This document shows positions 21,531-33,676 of a stretch of DNA of 64,000 bases, in pieces (position 1 is the first letter of the stretch; each line of letters starts with the position of its first letter). Where the stretch lies: NCBI GenBank assembly GCA_014218235.1, contig CM024755.1, forward strand, positions 99,304,948 to 99,368,947. The letters run 5' to 3'. This stretch comes from Colocasia esculenta (taxonomy: Eukaryota > Streptophyta > Magnoliopsida > Alismatales > Araceae). Under the pieces are notes generated by a model that saw nothing but the letters and a program-made list of their open reading frames with translations, did not search any database and was not told where the DNA came from. The position numbers were made by a program, and so were the translations under genes.

Positions 21531-23490
21531 TGTAACGGCCCTAGATATTTATGCCCAATAAGGCTCCATATCCAGATCCGCCTCTCGCAAACGAACCGAA
21601 GTTCGCAAGGGACAGCTCACACACGTGTCCAGTAAGAATATAAAAGACAACCACAACACAAGAACTACCTCTCAGTCTTGCAGTCACGGACGAAAGGTCC
21701 AACTGCCGCTCCACAAGCACAAGCCAAAGAACAGTGGAGACCAACCAACATCACACTTGCAGACCACACTACTGCAGGCCCATGCCTAGCACCTTTAGGG
21801 ACTCTAGACTAAGCTCCCTAAAGTGAGGCATTGGAAAACAGGACTAGTTGGGGACCAGTGTGACTACTGGTGTCCGTACCCCCAACCACGAGCGCACTAC
21901 AAGCGACCGCACACCCACAAACACAAGTCACTGCCCTATGTCATCTTTCCCTCAGCCGGACGTACAACTCAAACACAGGAGTGAGGGTGTCCAGGACAGA
22001 CGACATAGACCTCTACGGTACACACAGTACTGGGACAAACCCCGAGCACTAACGTGCCTGGCTCACACAAAACCTGGGGTACCCGACTAGAGAGGTATTT
22101 CGGAGTAGGTGCCGGACCACCACACTCGGCAATGCAAAAAACCACAATACTTTCATATATTATCTTCATTACAAGCCATGGTACACATGTGAGGAATAGC
22201 TTGTCCCGGACACTCTGTGACCCACAAGCTAGCCTACACAACACATACACAATTTACATTATACAATAATATCTTGGCATGTTGGTCACGAGGTGACCTT
22301 CATGGCTGCATTAAGCTCATTACACAATAACCACTTAATAATCGTACTCACACTTTACCAGTTAAACCATCTTAAATAAATAATCTATAGTAAACATTAA
22401 AGCACCAAGGCTAGGTTCACACCGGAACCTCACTGCCCAGTCACCACCAATCAACCATATATATACTGCTCAAACCATACAAACTGTTTGTCAACCACAT
22501 AAACAACACGTCCACCACATGGACGACACACTCAATGAACGCTACAGGTTCCAATGCGCCACTCACACCGACCATGCACATAAGACATTGATAGTTGAAT
22601 AATCGTACCATTTAAAACATGCACAACAAGACCTCTCGGCTGAGGTCACGACGTGGGGTAATGTCGCCTTCAAAATGCGACACCTCGATATGTCGCGTTC
22701 AAGAACTTGAACATGACGGGTCGGCCTGTCGCGTTCAGAATGTGACAGGGGACTCCGTCGCCTTCACAGGTAGGAACCCTAATCTGGGATGCTCTCCCCG
22801 GATCACCCCCACAAGCCATACAAAACATGCTTAATTCTCATTTTTCATGCTTTAATGATTTCCCTAACATGATATCTACTGTTTATAAAGTGATAAATAG
22901 TCCAAACATGCATCATACGCGATCCACGCAACGAAACCAGGTGGGATCTCCCTACCTTCGCAATGAACACACAAACCAACCACGGCACGGCGTCTCCTCC
23001 GCTCCATGCGACGTCCTCACGGCGAGAGCACGCTAAAAACTCCTCCAAAACTCTGGATCGCTCGGAAATCCACTGCAGCAGCCTCCCCTGGTCGAGCAGA
23101 GCTTGCTGAGTTCTGTTCGGCCGACCTTGCTTAAAAACACATCGCGGTTGGGAACGCGACGTAACCCTCCGTCGCGACCTGAATGCGACATTCTAGGCTG
23201 TCGCCTTCCCAAGGCCGATGTTAGCAAGTCACCCAACGTGCGACACGTGGCGCTGATGTAGATGAAGACTGCATCTCAGTCGACAAGCAGAACACGACCA
23301 CCACGGCCATCGCGTTCAGAATGCGACACACACCCCTGTCACGTTCACAGGCAGAAAACCTGTGAGCGCTTTGGACCCAAAGCCTCACAACCGGCGAGAA
23401 CACCTGAAACACATACTAATGGGCCACACACTGGCCACCAAACCCACTAAGCAAGGATCCACAAAGATCCGAAAAACGCGCGACGTTACA
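21531..23490 (-). repeat. Element I 3' LTR (1,960 bp)
   Basis: Plus strand TGTAACGGCCC ... CGACGTTACA. It contains a GC-rich part with GTCGCGAC (23171-23178), TCGCGTTC and AATGCGACA motifs. Short ORFs here are not conserved with the other LTR. Confidence 0.88.
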
Positions 23491-26461
23491 TTATTATCAC
23501 CTAAAAAGGAATGTCGTCCTCGACATTCAAAACAAAATATAGTAAACCGGATTATCACCTAAAAGGAAAATAAACCATATACAGAACAAGTAGGATACAC
23601 TTTCTCTACATTTGCTTTTCAAACCATCCGTGCTGACTAATTTATCTACTCATTTCCACACTTGTTCTGCTTTCCCTTTTCTTTAATTCCTTTCACAGTT
23701 GCACTGCCCAATTACTACATTCTGCTCTTCCTTTACCTTTCAGCTGTAAGCAATTCTACCTTGTTGTTGGCGCTTTATCTCCTTGGATTTAACTTACTTC
23801 CATATTTTCCCAGTTGTGTTTGCAACATTTCCATCTGGGCCGCTTTTCTTTCTTTGATTTCTATATCATAAACTGTCACCTTTAAATGCTTTGCTATGTA
23901 AAATCATCTTTAAATTCTTCAAATTTCTCGGTAGTTTTCCATTATCTGCTTTCAATACCAATAGTTATTTTGCCTCAACTTTATTCACATTCCTAGCTGC
24001 CAACTTTTTATTAAAAATTACACTGCCATAATTGAATTCCCTGCTTCTCTATACCATTCTGTCCATACTATCTCTATTCCTTTCAGATTACAAACCACTG
24101 TTTCTTTACCCAACTATGCAAAAATCTCAAATTTTTCTTTAAACATTCAATCTCGGATAACCTGTGAATATTAAACCTTCCATGCTTTTGCTGCGCTACT
24201 CTGATTATTCTGGATATTTAGCAAAATATCCCATAAATTCTTCTCTCTTTATTGCTTCCAATGACTTCCCACTTTCACTATTACTCTGACTCCGGTTGGA
24301 TTCAATTCTGACTTTATTGGTTTCTCAAATTACTTTACTTAATCAATTAACATAGGAAGAAAATATCAAAATCTCGGAACTGCTTTCTTTAATACTTCAA
24401 TTCTGGTTGTGCCGCATGCTTAATTTCTAAATCCTGCCATATCGCTACTGACTTATCTAGCTTTTTTTTTTCATTCCTTTCTTGCTTGAATAATATACTC
24501 TGGATGATCTAATCAATCCATTACATAGTCTTCAAAATATTTGCTCTCATTGCTGTGACACTGCACTTTCTTATCACATAATAACACTGCTCAACTAACT
24601 CTGTTCATCTTCTATCTTCAACTTTATCGAACTCTTTCTTAATTAGGTACCACCTGTCTCTAAACTTTTCATTGTTTATCTGATCTTACTTTTCCTTTCT
24701 ATACTTATTAATTCCAATTTTCATACATTTCTTGCTCTCTCTCTCTGTTCCATTCTGCCATACTCTGATCTGCACACTATTCCTTAACTGTTCTGCCTTT
24801 TATTCTTACATCAAACTCTGAATACTCTTGTAAAAGAATACATTTACACAACTAAATCACTTTCTGCACACTGGCAGGCCAACTCTTACTGAGCATTTTC
24901 TGAACTCTCTATTTATATCTGTTTCATAATCCATTATACCATTTCTTTCTCTGATCAATAACTCTTAATCTGATCTGTATTGCACTTACACTATTCTCAA
25001 TATCATTTCTACAAAATATTTCTCTATCTATTCCGCTATCTAGCTATCTTCACTGTACCATTCATATTGCAATCCTTGCTAATGCACAATCATTCTTTAT
25101 TGAAATACTGCCAAAGCTAAATTCTGAAATTGATCTCTTTTAATTCCACAACCTACTTTGCCTGATTCTCTATTTCATTTGCTGCTCAATTCTCAAATGT
25201 TGAAACCATTACTGCTACATCATACTTACCGTAATCCTTTTCATTGAAATCTTCACTTTAATTCCTTTCATCATCTGTCTTGCTATTCCACTTAACCTGA
25301 TACTTCTCAACTACTTCTCAACTAATCCATTTCTTTCTATTCTGACTTACATAACTCTAACTTATTCCAATTATTCATAATTTCAATTTCAATCTTTTCC
25401 TGACACAAACATTACCTTTCTTTTTCCACAAACTATACATAACTGCTAAACATTACTAATCTTATCTTCAACATTGTAATTCTTTACAAATCATTCCATG
25501 GAATCTTCACAAACTGCCACTTACTAAACGAATATCTTTCTTGTGAAATTCTCATAAAAGTCCAACTATACACTGATTCTTCTTTATTTTCTCTTTACTC
25601 GAATGATCACCTCAACACATTCTTGCACGAATATCTTATATCATATTCCTATTATCATCATTACTCGCAACAGCATCATTCTTAAACTCTTTATTGCAAC
25701 CGACTCTAATCATAAAGCATTCTTAATCTGACTTTCACAATTTACTGCTCCTCGATTTACCAATACCTTATCTGGAGCTAATCTGCTTTACTAAATTATT
25801 CCAAATCTTTCCATATCACCAATCACATTATTATCCCAGCTACTCCTTAACAGTTATTAACATAGATTTCAAATTAACACAATAATTACCTCTGCTAAGG
25901 TTCTCAACCACAATTCACATACTTAATAATCTTTATCACAATGTTTTATTCCTCATTAAGAATACTGCTCTTACAACTGTTCCATCACACTAACACCCTA
26001 TACCTGACTCTGTCAACTCTGTACCTTGCTAACACATATCAGACATATCCTTCTCAAAACACTACTCTACCTTTCCTGAATATCATAGCCAAATTCACTA
26101 ATCTCTCTAATTTCTGTAACTGAGAACTCTTAGACAACTTCACTTTAACTACAACGGGTACACTAATGCAACCTCTTAACTTATGCTACTAATCTCATCA
26201 TTTCTCTGCCATTACTAACAACTGCCCGATGCAAGCAATCAACCACATTTCACAAACTAGATTTCTCTAACCACATTTTTCCACAGCTACTACCAACAAC
26301 TGCCACACTTATAAAAACAAACACATAATTCACATGACAAAACTCATGTAAAAACTAGTTTAAACCACATAAAACCACAGACTTACTACCAGCAGTGGAC
26401 ATTAAACCATGTCTTGGGACATTGTAATCTCAATATCTTTTTATATTCTAACTGGACCATT
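23491..26461 (-). other. Element I internal domain, non-coding, strongly strand-biased
   Basis: About 3 kb with no ORF of note on either strand. The left edge on the minus strand keeps a relic of the end of a chromovirus pol region (GAGGACGACATTCCTTTTTAG, then GTG). The plus strand is pyrimidine-rich and very G-poor, about 3-7 G per 60 bases by eye in most lines, so the sense strand is purine-rich and C-poor. Confidence 0.75.
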
Positions 26462-26475
26462 GCTCTGATACCAAC
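26462..26475 (-). other. Element I primer binding site
   Basis: Minus strand GTTGGTATCAGAGC directly after the LTR; complementary to initiator tRNA-Met. Confidence 0.9.
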
Positions 26476-28452
26476 TGTAACGGCCCTGGATATTTATGCC
26501 CAATAAGGCTCCATATCAAGATCCGCCTCCCGCGAACGGACCGAAGTCCGCAAGGGATAGCTCACACACGTATCCAATAAGAATATAAATGACAACCACA
26601 ACACAAGAACTACCTCTCAGTCTCACAGTCGCGGACGAAAGGTCCAACTGCCGCTCCACAAGCACAAGCCAAAGAACAGTGGAGACCAACCAACACCACA
26701 CTTGCAGACCACACTGCTATAGGCCCATGCCTAGCACCTTTAGGGACTCTGGCCTAAGGTCCCTAAAGTGAGGCACTGGAAAACAAGACTAGTTGGGGAC
26801 TAGTGTCGACTACTAGTGTCCGTACCCCCAACCACGAGCGTGCTACAAGCGACCGCACACCCACAAACACAAGTCGCTGCCCTCTGTCGTCTTTCCCTCA
26901 GCCAGACGTACAACTCAAACACAGGAGTGAGGGTGTCCAGGACAGACGACACATACCTCGATGGTACACACAGTACTGGGACAACCACGAGCACTAACGT
27001 GCCTGGTTCACACAAAACCTGGGGTACCCGACTAGAGAGGTATTCCGGAATAGGCGCCGAACCACCACACTCGGTAATGCACAAACCACAATACTTTCAT
27101 ATATTATCTTCATTACAAACCACGGTACACATGTGAGGAATAGCTTGTCCTGGTAACTCTGTCACCCACAAGCTAGCCTACACAACACATACACAATTTA
27201 CATTACACAATAATATCTTGGCATGTCATTGGTCACGAGGTGACCTCCATGGTTGCATTAAGCTCATTACACAATAACCACTTAATAATCATACTCACAC
27301 TTTACCAGTTAAACCATCTTAGATAAATAATCTATAGTAAACATTAAAGCACCAAGGCTAGGTTCACACCGGAACCTCACTGCCCAGTCACCACCAATCA
27401 ATCATATATATATCGCTCAAACCATACAAACTATTTATCAACCACATAAACAACACGTCCCCCACATGGACGACATGCTCAATGAACGCTATAGGTGTCA
27501 ATGCACCACTCACACCGACCATGCACATAAGACATCGATAGTCGAATAATCGTATCATTTAAAACATGCACAACATGACCTCTCGGCTGAGGTCGCGACG
27601 TAGGGTAATGTCGCCTTCAAAACGCGACACCCCGATATGTCGCATTCAAGAACCTGAACATGACGGGTCGGCCTGTCGCATTCAGAACGCGACAGGGGGC
27701 TCCGTCGCCTTCACAGGAAGGAACCCGAATTCGGAATGCTCTCCCCGGATCACCCCCACAAGCCATACAACTCATGCTTAATTCTCATTTTTCATGCTTT
27801 AATGATTGCCCTAGCTTGATATCTACTGTTTATAAAGCGATAAACAGTCCAAACATGCATCATACGCGATCCACGCAATGAAACCAGGTGGGATCTCCCT
27901 ACCTTCGTGAAGAACACGTAAACCAACCACTGCAAGGCGTCTCTCCCGCTCCATGCGACGTCCTCACGATGAGAGCGCGCCAAAAACTCCTCCAAAACTC
28001 TAGATCGCCTGGAAATCCACTGCAGCAGCCTCCTCTGGCCGAGCAGAGCTTGCTGAGCTCTGTTCGGCCGACCTTCCTTAAAAATACATCGCGGTTGGGA
28101 ACGCGACGTAACCCTCCATCGCGACCTGAATGTGACATTCTAGGCCGTCGCCTTCCTAAGGCCGACGTCAGCAAGTCGCCCAATGAGCGACACGTGGCAT
28201 GCATGCAAATGAAGACTACATCTCAGTTAGCAAGCAGAATGCGACCACCATGGCCGTCGCGTTCAGAATGCGATGCACACCCCTGTCGCGTTCACAGGCG
28301 GAAAACCTGTGAGCGCTTTGGACCCAATCTGCCGGCCCACAAAGCCTCACATCCGGCGAGAACACCTGAAACACAAACTAATGGGCCATACACTGGCCAC
28401 CAAACCCACTAAGCAAGGATCCACAAAGATCCAAAAAATGCGCAACGTTACA
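26476..28452 (-). repeat. Element I 5' LTR (1,977 bp)
   Basis: Partner of the LTR at 21531-23490, with TGTAACGGCCC ... CAACGTTACA ends. Holds the same TCGCGA and TCGCGTTC motifs. A 174-codon frame at 27888-28412 is open here but broken in the other LTR. Confidence 0.88.
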
Positions 28453-28457
28453 TATAA

Positions 28458-30470
28458 TATTTATAGTCTATTAGTGTCGACACACTAAGCCCAAGTGTCG
28501 ACATGCTGTCAAACTTTCATTAACAAAATTTTCTAAGTACACAATGTATACATACATATATATCATACTGACGCCAACTCTTGTAAATTTGAAATATGAA
28601 ACCACTCCGACTTTTGAAAAGTCAAAGTGTGGTACCTACTCCGACTTCTCTACAGTCGAAGTCTTCTGTCAACATCGATTGCACTTTAACATCAATTATA
28701 CTTCAACATCGATTGCATGAACATCGATTACATCAATTAAACTTTCACATCGATTACATTTCAACATCGATTGTCTCCTACATCGATTACCTTTAAACAT
28801 CGATTGTCTTTTCACTTAAACATCGATTACCTTTTCAACATCGATTACCTTTTCAACATCGATTATCTCACACATCGATTGCATTTCACTTGATCATCGA
28901 TTGATTCATAAACATCGATTACCTTAGAACATCGATTATCTGAAACATTGATTGTTTGTATCGATTATCTCTTTCATATCGATTGTTTCATATCAATTGT
29001 CTGTATCAATTATTTTTATTTATATCAATTGTTTCTCACTCTGACTTTGATACAGTCGAAGTCTTTCTTACAGTTTACTAGAAGTACTCTGACTCATCAA
29101 AAGTTGAAGTATGATATTGTTGGACTATAGTAGCACTCTGACTCCTCGAAAGTCAAAGTATAATATCAACTTTTGTGATCAACTATACTTAGATGTTTTT
29201 AAGTATCTGTTATTATATTTTGCAAAAATGTTAATGTATTCTTAGTGCGATTAATGTTTAATTCTTATGAACCATTCAATGAACCAGATGAACACCTGAT
29301 GTATACTATGACATTCTCTTTGCTATCTATATGATATCTTATCCAGTGTGCTTTGTACTTTTCTATTCTTTTATTTAATGCTTAATGTCATTTCTAAATA
29401 TTAGTTTCATAGTTTATCTTTTCAGAATGCTACGTGTCTTACACAGACATGTAATAGTATGCTTCAGAATATCTAGTTTCCAGATTTTAGGGAATAGCTC
29501 CTTGAAGCTATACTGTACGCCAAACAGGTGTCCCATTCCTCTTGAATGCTCACCTAACCTTGTACTGTTCAAAGGACAGACTATCTGTCTATCAGGAACT
29601 GATAGATATCTATTAAGAGCCATTTGTCCCTAACCTTATTATATTATTTTATATATCACAAGACTAACCCCAAGAAAAGGAAAAGACATGGTATGGTGTT
29701 TGCAGAAATTCATGAAGAACTATCTGAAGAAGAGCCATACAGTTATTTCTATAGCCTGAAGCCGTTGAGACTCAAAAGACAGAAGAATATCTCTTTGATG
29801 ATCTGATCTCAGCAGTCTCCAAGTTTTAAGACCCAACGTTCAAATGCAAACAGCTCTTTTCAAACAGTTGCTTTCAAACGGGAAATTTCTGAAGACTATA
29901 TATGAAGCTGAAGTTTGAATTACAAGAATTGAGACAGATAGAGAGATATAGAGTTTATTTCAATACACATAGACAGCATATACACACATCAAAGAGAGAA
30001 GAGCTCAAGATCTGAAGAGAGCTTGCTTCAAACCTCGACTTCCAAGCTCTCTTGCATTCAGAATTCTCTCTTTGCGTGGCCTTTTGCTATTGTGGATTTT
30101 CATCTTAGTCCACCCTCTTTGAGTCAGAAAGAGTTAGAGCTTTCAATTCCACTTATAATCTCATTCTGATCGTCTGTGTTTGCTCATCCTTCGAAACAGA
30201 CACACCAGTGTTCATTTTTGTATTGTAACCATCAGGGGGTTTGTTTCCTGTAGTGCCCCTCTGTGAAGGGAAGACCTACATTGGAAGGTGATTGTAATAC
30301 CCCTTTGTGAAGGGAAGACTTGCTTGAGTGCAAGTGGGTTGTAATAACACACACCACACTAAGTACTAACGATACTATCTAGGGTGATTTATTTTTAGAT
30401 AAATTTTAACAATGCAAGAAGTCCTATTCACCCCTCTCTAGGTCATCTAAAGCTCCATCCCAATCCATCA
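28458..30470 (+). repeat. Element J 5' LTR, second part
   Basis: Resumes after the TATAA duplication of I and ends CCATCA at 30470. It starts with two GTGTCGACA palindromes (about 28476-28502). About twenty ACATCGATTA-like units follow at 28670-29000. A TATATATG is at about 29898-29905. The leader keeps the CCTATTCACCCCTCTCTAGG end shared with B, but I do not find the usual hairpin cassette. Confidence 0.8.
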
Positions 30471-30484
30471 AGTCATATCAGAAC
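30471..30484 (+). other. Element J primer binding site, mutated
   Basis: AGTCATATCAGAAC in the place of AGTGGTATCAGAGC: three mismatches to the initiator tRNA-Met complement, fitting an old, inactive copy. Confidence 0.75.
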
Positions 30485-30520
30485 GAGGTCTTCTCAGAAG
30501 AATCGAAAGATTTGAGAAAA

Positions 30521-31384
30521 ATGACAACTAGAACTCACAACTATGAAGGACAGTCTGTTACAAGACCACCATTCTTTAATGGAGAAGATTACTAGTACTG
30601 GAAGATGAGAATGGAATGCTTCATCCAAGGTACAAACTTTGATCTGTGGCAGGTAATAGAGCAAGGTGATTATGTTATACTTTCTGATGGGACTTCTGCT
30701 TTATCTATAGCTGATAAAAGAAATATGTATCTAAATTATAAGGGTAAAAACTATTTATGTTGTGCATTATCTAAAAAGGAATTTAATAGATTATCCGTAT
30801 GTAAAACTTCTAAGGAAATGTTGGATAAACTAAAAGTAACATATGAAGGAATAGATAAAGTAAAGAAAATTAGAATAGATATTCTTATCTCTCAATATGA
30901 ACAGTTTAAAATGTTGTCAAATGAAAACATTACTCAAATGTACAATAGATTTACCAACATAACAGTTGGTCTAAGTTCACTAGGTAAAAATCTCACAAAT
31001 GAAGAAGCAGTCAGAAAAATTCTTAGATCATTAACTCACTCTTGGACACCTAAAGTCACTGCTATTGAAGAGGCGCATGATCTTACTACACTTCCTATTG
31101 ATAAACTAATTGGGTCTCTCACGGCTCATGAAATTAACATGGAAAGATTTTCTGAAAGCTCTTTGAAAAAGAAAATGTCAAATGCTTTGAAAGTTACAGA
31201 TTATTCCTCCTCATCTTCTGAAGACTTGAAAGATAAATCTGGAGATAGTGATGATGAAGCTATGCTATCAAGAAAACTTCAAAAGATCCTTGCCAAGAAA
31301 AGGAAGTTTGGCTCAAAGAGATACTTCAAAAGGGAAAAGAAGAACGAGCCAACATGCTATGAATGCAACCAGCCATGACATTTC
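30521..31384 (+). pseudogene. Element J gag, broken by nonsense codons and by insertion of M
   Basis: Starts at the ATG at 30521 with a QSVTRPPFFNGEDY motif. A TAG follows immediately (about 30594), in the place of the Asn or Ser before YWKMRM. The copia gag domain then runs open for 257 codons (30605-31378), with CCALSKKEFNRLS and LRSLTHSWTPKVTAIEE. The frame stops inside the zinc knuckle, CYECNQP then TGA where Gly is expected, and at 31384 the sequence changes to LTR M. Confidence 0.85.
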
Positions 31385-31739
31385 TGTTGGATCGAGATGG
31401 AGCTTTAGAAGTCCCAGAGGGGGGTGAACAGGACTTCTTTGCACCTTAAATTTTTATCTGAAATTGAATAGCACTAAATGGTAAATTTAGTACTAATGTG
31501 TAGTGTGTGAAACAAGTGAAATGCTTGGTGGAAACAATCACACAAAGTGCACAAAAATTTTATCCTGGTTCGGCCCTTCCTACATGGAAGTCCTACGTCC
31601 AGTCCCCAAGAACTACTTGGGATTTCACTAACTGCCAAGAACACTTGGCCTTCTCTCAACATGAGAGGTATTACAACCCACTTGCTCCCAAGCAAGTCTT
31701 CCCTTCACCAAGGGGTACACAGACCACCTACATCTGTAG
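31385..31739 (-). repeat. LTR M: 3' end of a Sirevirus LTR, reverse orientation
   Basis: Plus strand TGTTGGATCGAGATGG: in reverse, an LTR end with GTCCTGTTCACCCCCCTCTG and ATCTCGATCCAACA, closely like the end of B's LTR. It carries hairpins CCCAAG/CTTGGG, GCCAAG/CTTGGC, CTCTC/GAGAG and CTTGCT/AGCAAG. Cut at 31739 by E; the rest is outside the window. Confidence 0.75.
31566..31621 (-). other. Leader hairpin cassette, LTR M
   Basis: Plus strand: TGGTTCGG, stem 1 CTTCC/GGAAG, CTACGTCCAGTC, stem 2 CCCAAG/CTTGGG, GATTTCACTAAC. The boxes are as in A and H; stem 2 differs in sequence but pairs. Confidence 0.7.
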
Positions 31740-32995
31740 TGTTGTATTGAGTGTATTTTGGAATTTCCTAATAATATTTTCTAATGATAACCAATAAACA
31801 TCACTCATATTTTAGTTTTAATGATGACATATTGTACATATTGAATATATCACAATAATGCTCAAACAACATGTTCTTGATACTTAATATTTTATATCTT
31901 ATTGTTAATGACATGTTTTGATGGTCTACTCTTCATTTGTACAGGTTCACAGAGTTTTTACAAAAGTAGGTCGACCCTAGTTGACAGACAGGTTGACTCT
32001 ACCAAACTGCCCAGCAAGCTCCTGAAGAAAAAGTCACAGACAGGTCGACTCTATCTAATAGACAGGTCGACTCTCAAAGTCTGCCCAGCAAGTTCATGAA
32101 GAACAAGCTGCCAGTTAGGTCGACTCTAACTGAGAGTGAGGTCGACACTAGTTTCCATCCAATGAACCAGTTTTGGAGGAATACACAAGAGGTCGACTAT
32201 GTCTATTGTGTAGGTCGACTCTACCTATTGATCAGGTCCACACTAAGTGTCTGTCAAGTCGACACTAGTGTTCTGACCATTAAGCCTTGGACTGATGTTG
32301 GTCAGTAGGTCGACTCTCTTGAAGAATGATGTTGACTCTCTCCTTCTATGCACACCCAGAATTGTGCAAAGGATGAATCTGATGGCTGAAATTTCGTTCT
32401 GAGGTCTTTATGAGAGATGTTATATTTACTAAATTGCTTTTTCATCCAAGTGGCAATATGATGAAGACCTTTTGGACACGTGGCAGCCCAAGATGCTTTC
32501 TAGGTTACTGTACACATTCCCTTAACGTAAAAGGGACTGCACGGAGGCTATAAAAGCAATTGTCTCTGTTCTGAACCAAAAAGCACCCAAGAGAGCAATT
32601 CAGAGCCTACGAGCCTCCAGCCTTCCAGCAATTACATCCAAAGGGACGTGGTGATCAAGTCAAAGCTGTGATGTGCTGAGAAAAGAAGTAGATCGTGTAG
32701 AAGAGAAGCAGAAGAAGAATAAGTTCTGGCAATTCAAATGCCACTGAAGTAGAGCATCGAGAATTGAAGAGGATCTTCATTGAATTCCATCAAGACTCTT
32801 CAATTCAAGCTTCTAGAAGACTTCTTCACCGAGGAACATCCAACCCACATCTATTTTACATATTTCTTGGAGTGTTCATCTCTTTTTCGTATGAGAGATC
32901 TGTGAATGAAGTTCTGTGCAGATTTCTGTGTACGATTGAGTCTGTGAATCATATCATTGCTAAAGGATCTAATCACTTATGTTTTTGATCTAGCC

Positions 32996-33236
32996 AGTGT
33001 GTGAGCCGTCATGATCAGTGTTTGAGCCGCAGTGCTCAGGTTTGTGAGTCGTCACACTCATTGTGTGTTTGAGCCATCGTGCTCAGGTTGGACTTATTGT
33101 GCTCCGGTTGTGCTTTGAGCCGTCGAGCTCAAAGGTGTGTTTGAGTCGTCGTGCTCTAGTTGTGTGTTAAGTCGTCGTGCTCAAGGTGTTTTGGAGTCGT
33201 CTTGCTCTGGTGTGTTGTACTCGGGTTTGAGTAGTG
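32996..33236 (+). repeat. Array of GAG-N-CTC mini-hairpins in E's leader
   Basis: A run of imperfect units of about 25-30 bp, each with a short inverted repeat: GAGC...GCTC (GAGCCGCAGTGCTC, GAGCCATCGTGCTC, GAGCCGTCGAGCTC) or GAGT...ACTC (GAGTCGTCACACTC). The array recurs in the 3' LTR at about 54990-55230. Confidence 0.6.
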
Positions 33237-33239
33237 AAG

Positions 33240-33291
33240 CCTCACTGTGTGAGGGGTGGATGTAGGAATCACTTGTGTGATTTCCGAACCA
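33240..33291 (+). other. Leader hairpin cassette, element E
   Basis: Stem 2 CCTCAC/GTGAGG (33240-33254), box GGATGTAG (33258-33265), stem 1 GGAATCAC/GTGATTTCC, box CCGAACCA (33284-33291). A weaker copy is at 55259-55292 in the 3' LTR. Confidence 0.7.
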
Positions 33292-33559
33292 CCTAAAAAT
33301 CCTTGTGCAGTGGTTTGATCTGTCTTCTTGCGTTAGATGATTGCATAGGATTTTTCTTTCACTCTCTTTCCAATTGATTCACACATCATATCCATACAAC
33401 CACACTTACTCATGTCAGATCAGTAAGAGTTTCTGTTTGAATGGATCTATAATCTTAAGCAATTTTTAAATTGCTTAAGCTTTCGCATGAATTGGTGATA
33501 GATCTATTCAACCCCCCCCCCCAATAGATCTGTTCATACTCTAAATTCGATCCTACAGT

Positions 33560-33571
33560 TGGTATCAGAGC
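33560..33571 (+). other. Element E primer binding site
   Basis: TGGTATCAGAGC, two bases after the LTR end; a perfect initiator tRNA-Met complement. Confidence 0.95.
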
Positions 33572-33676
33572 GGGTTAATATCTATTTCTGATCTGACTTG
33601 ATTGCTTTTGTTTGATCTGTGTGTTTTGCTTACTTGAATTGCTTGTTTGCTCTTTCACTGCATCTTAATCTGATCC

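Larger units (their letters stand above)
21531..28452 (-). mobile_element. Element I: non-autonomous chromovirus-like LARD
   Basis: 6,922 bp, flanked by a perfect TATAA duplication (21526-21530, 28453-28457). Two LTRs of 1,960 and 1,977 bp enclose about 3 kb with no coding capacity. The PBS is next to the right LTR, so the sense strand is minus. The LTRs differ at several percent of positions in the first 70 bases I compared, so it is clearly older than F. Confidence 0.88.
21335..31384 (+). mobile_element. Element J: Sirevirus-type Ty1/copia, 5' LTR and gag only (holds I, cut by M)
   Basis: The LTR starts TGTTGAATAG at 21335. It is interrupted by I, resumes at 28458 and ends at 30470, followed by a decayed PBS and gag. 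Gag is broken at 31384, where M begins. The LTR start resembles that of B (both have a TTTTGCT(T)ATGACAAAA stretch). Confidence 0.8.
31740..33557 (+). repeat. Element E 5' LTR (1,818 bp)
   Basis: TGTTGTATTGAG ... CGATCCTACA. U3 holds about ten AGGTCGACTCT-type GTCGAC repeats (31965-32335). TATAAAAG is at 32549-32556. The leader has mini-hairpins at 32996-33236 and the cassette at 33240-33291. Confidence 0.9.

Noticed and set aside
27888..28412. 174-codon ORF in the right LTR of I
   Set aside because: The paired LTR at 21531-23490 has the frame broken, and the sequence is GC-rich LTR with repeats; no protein signal.
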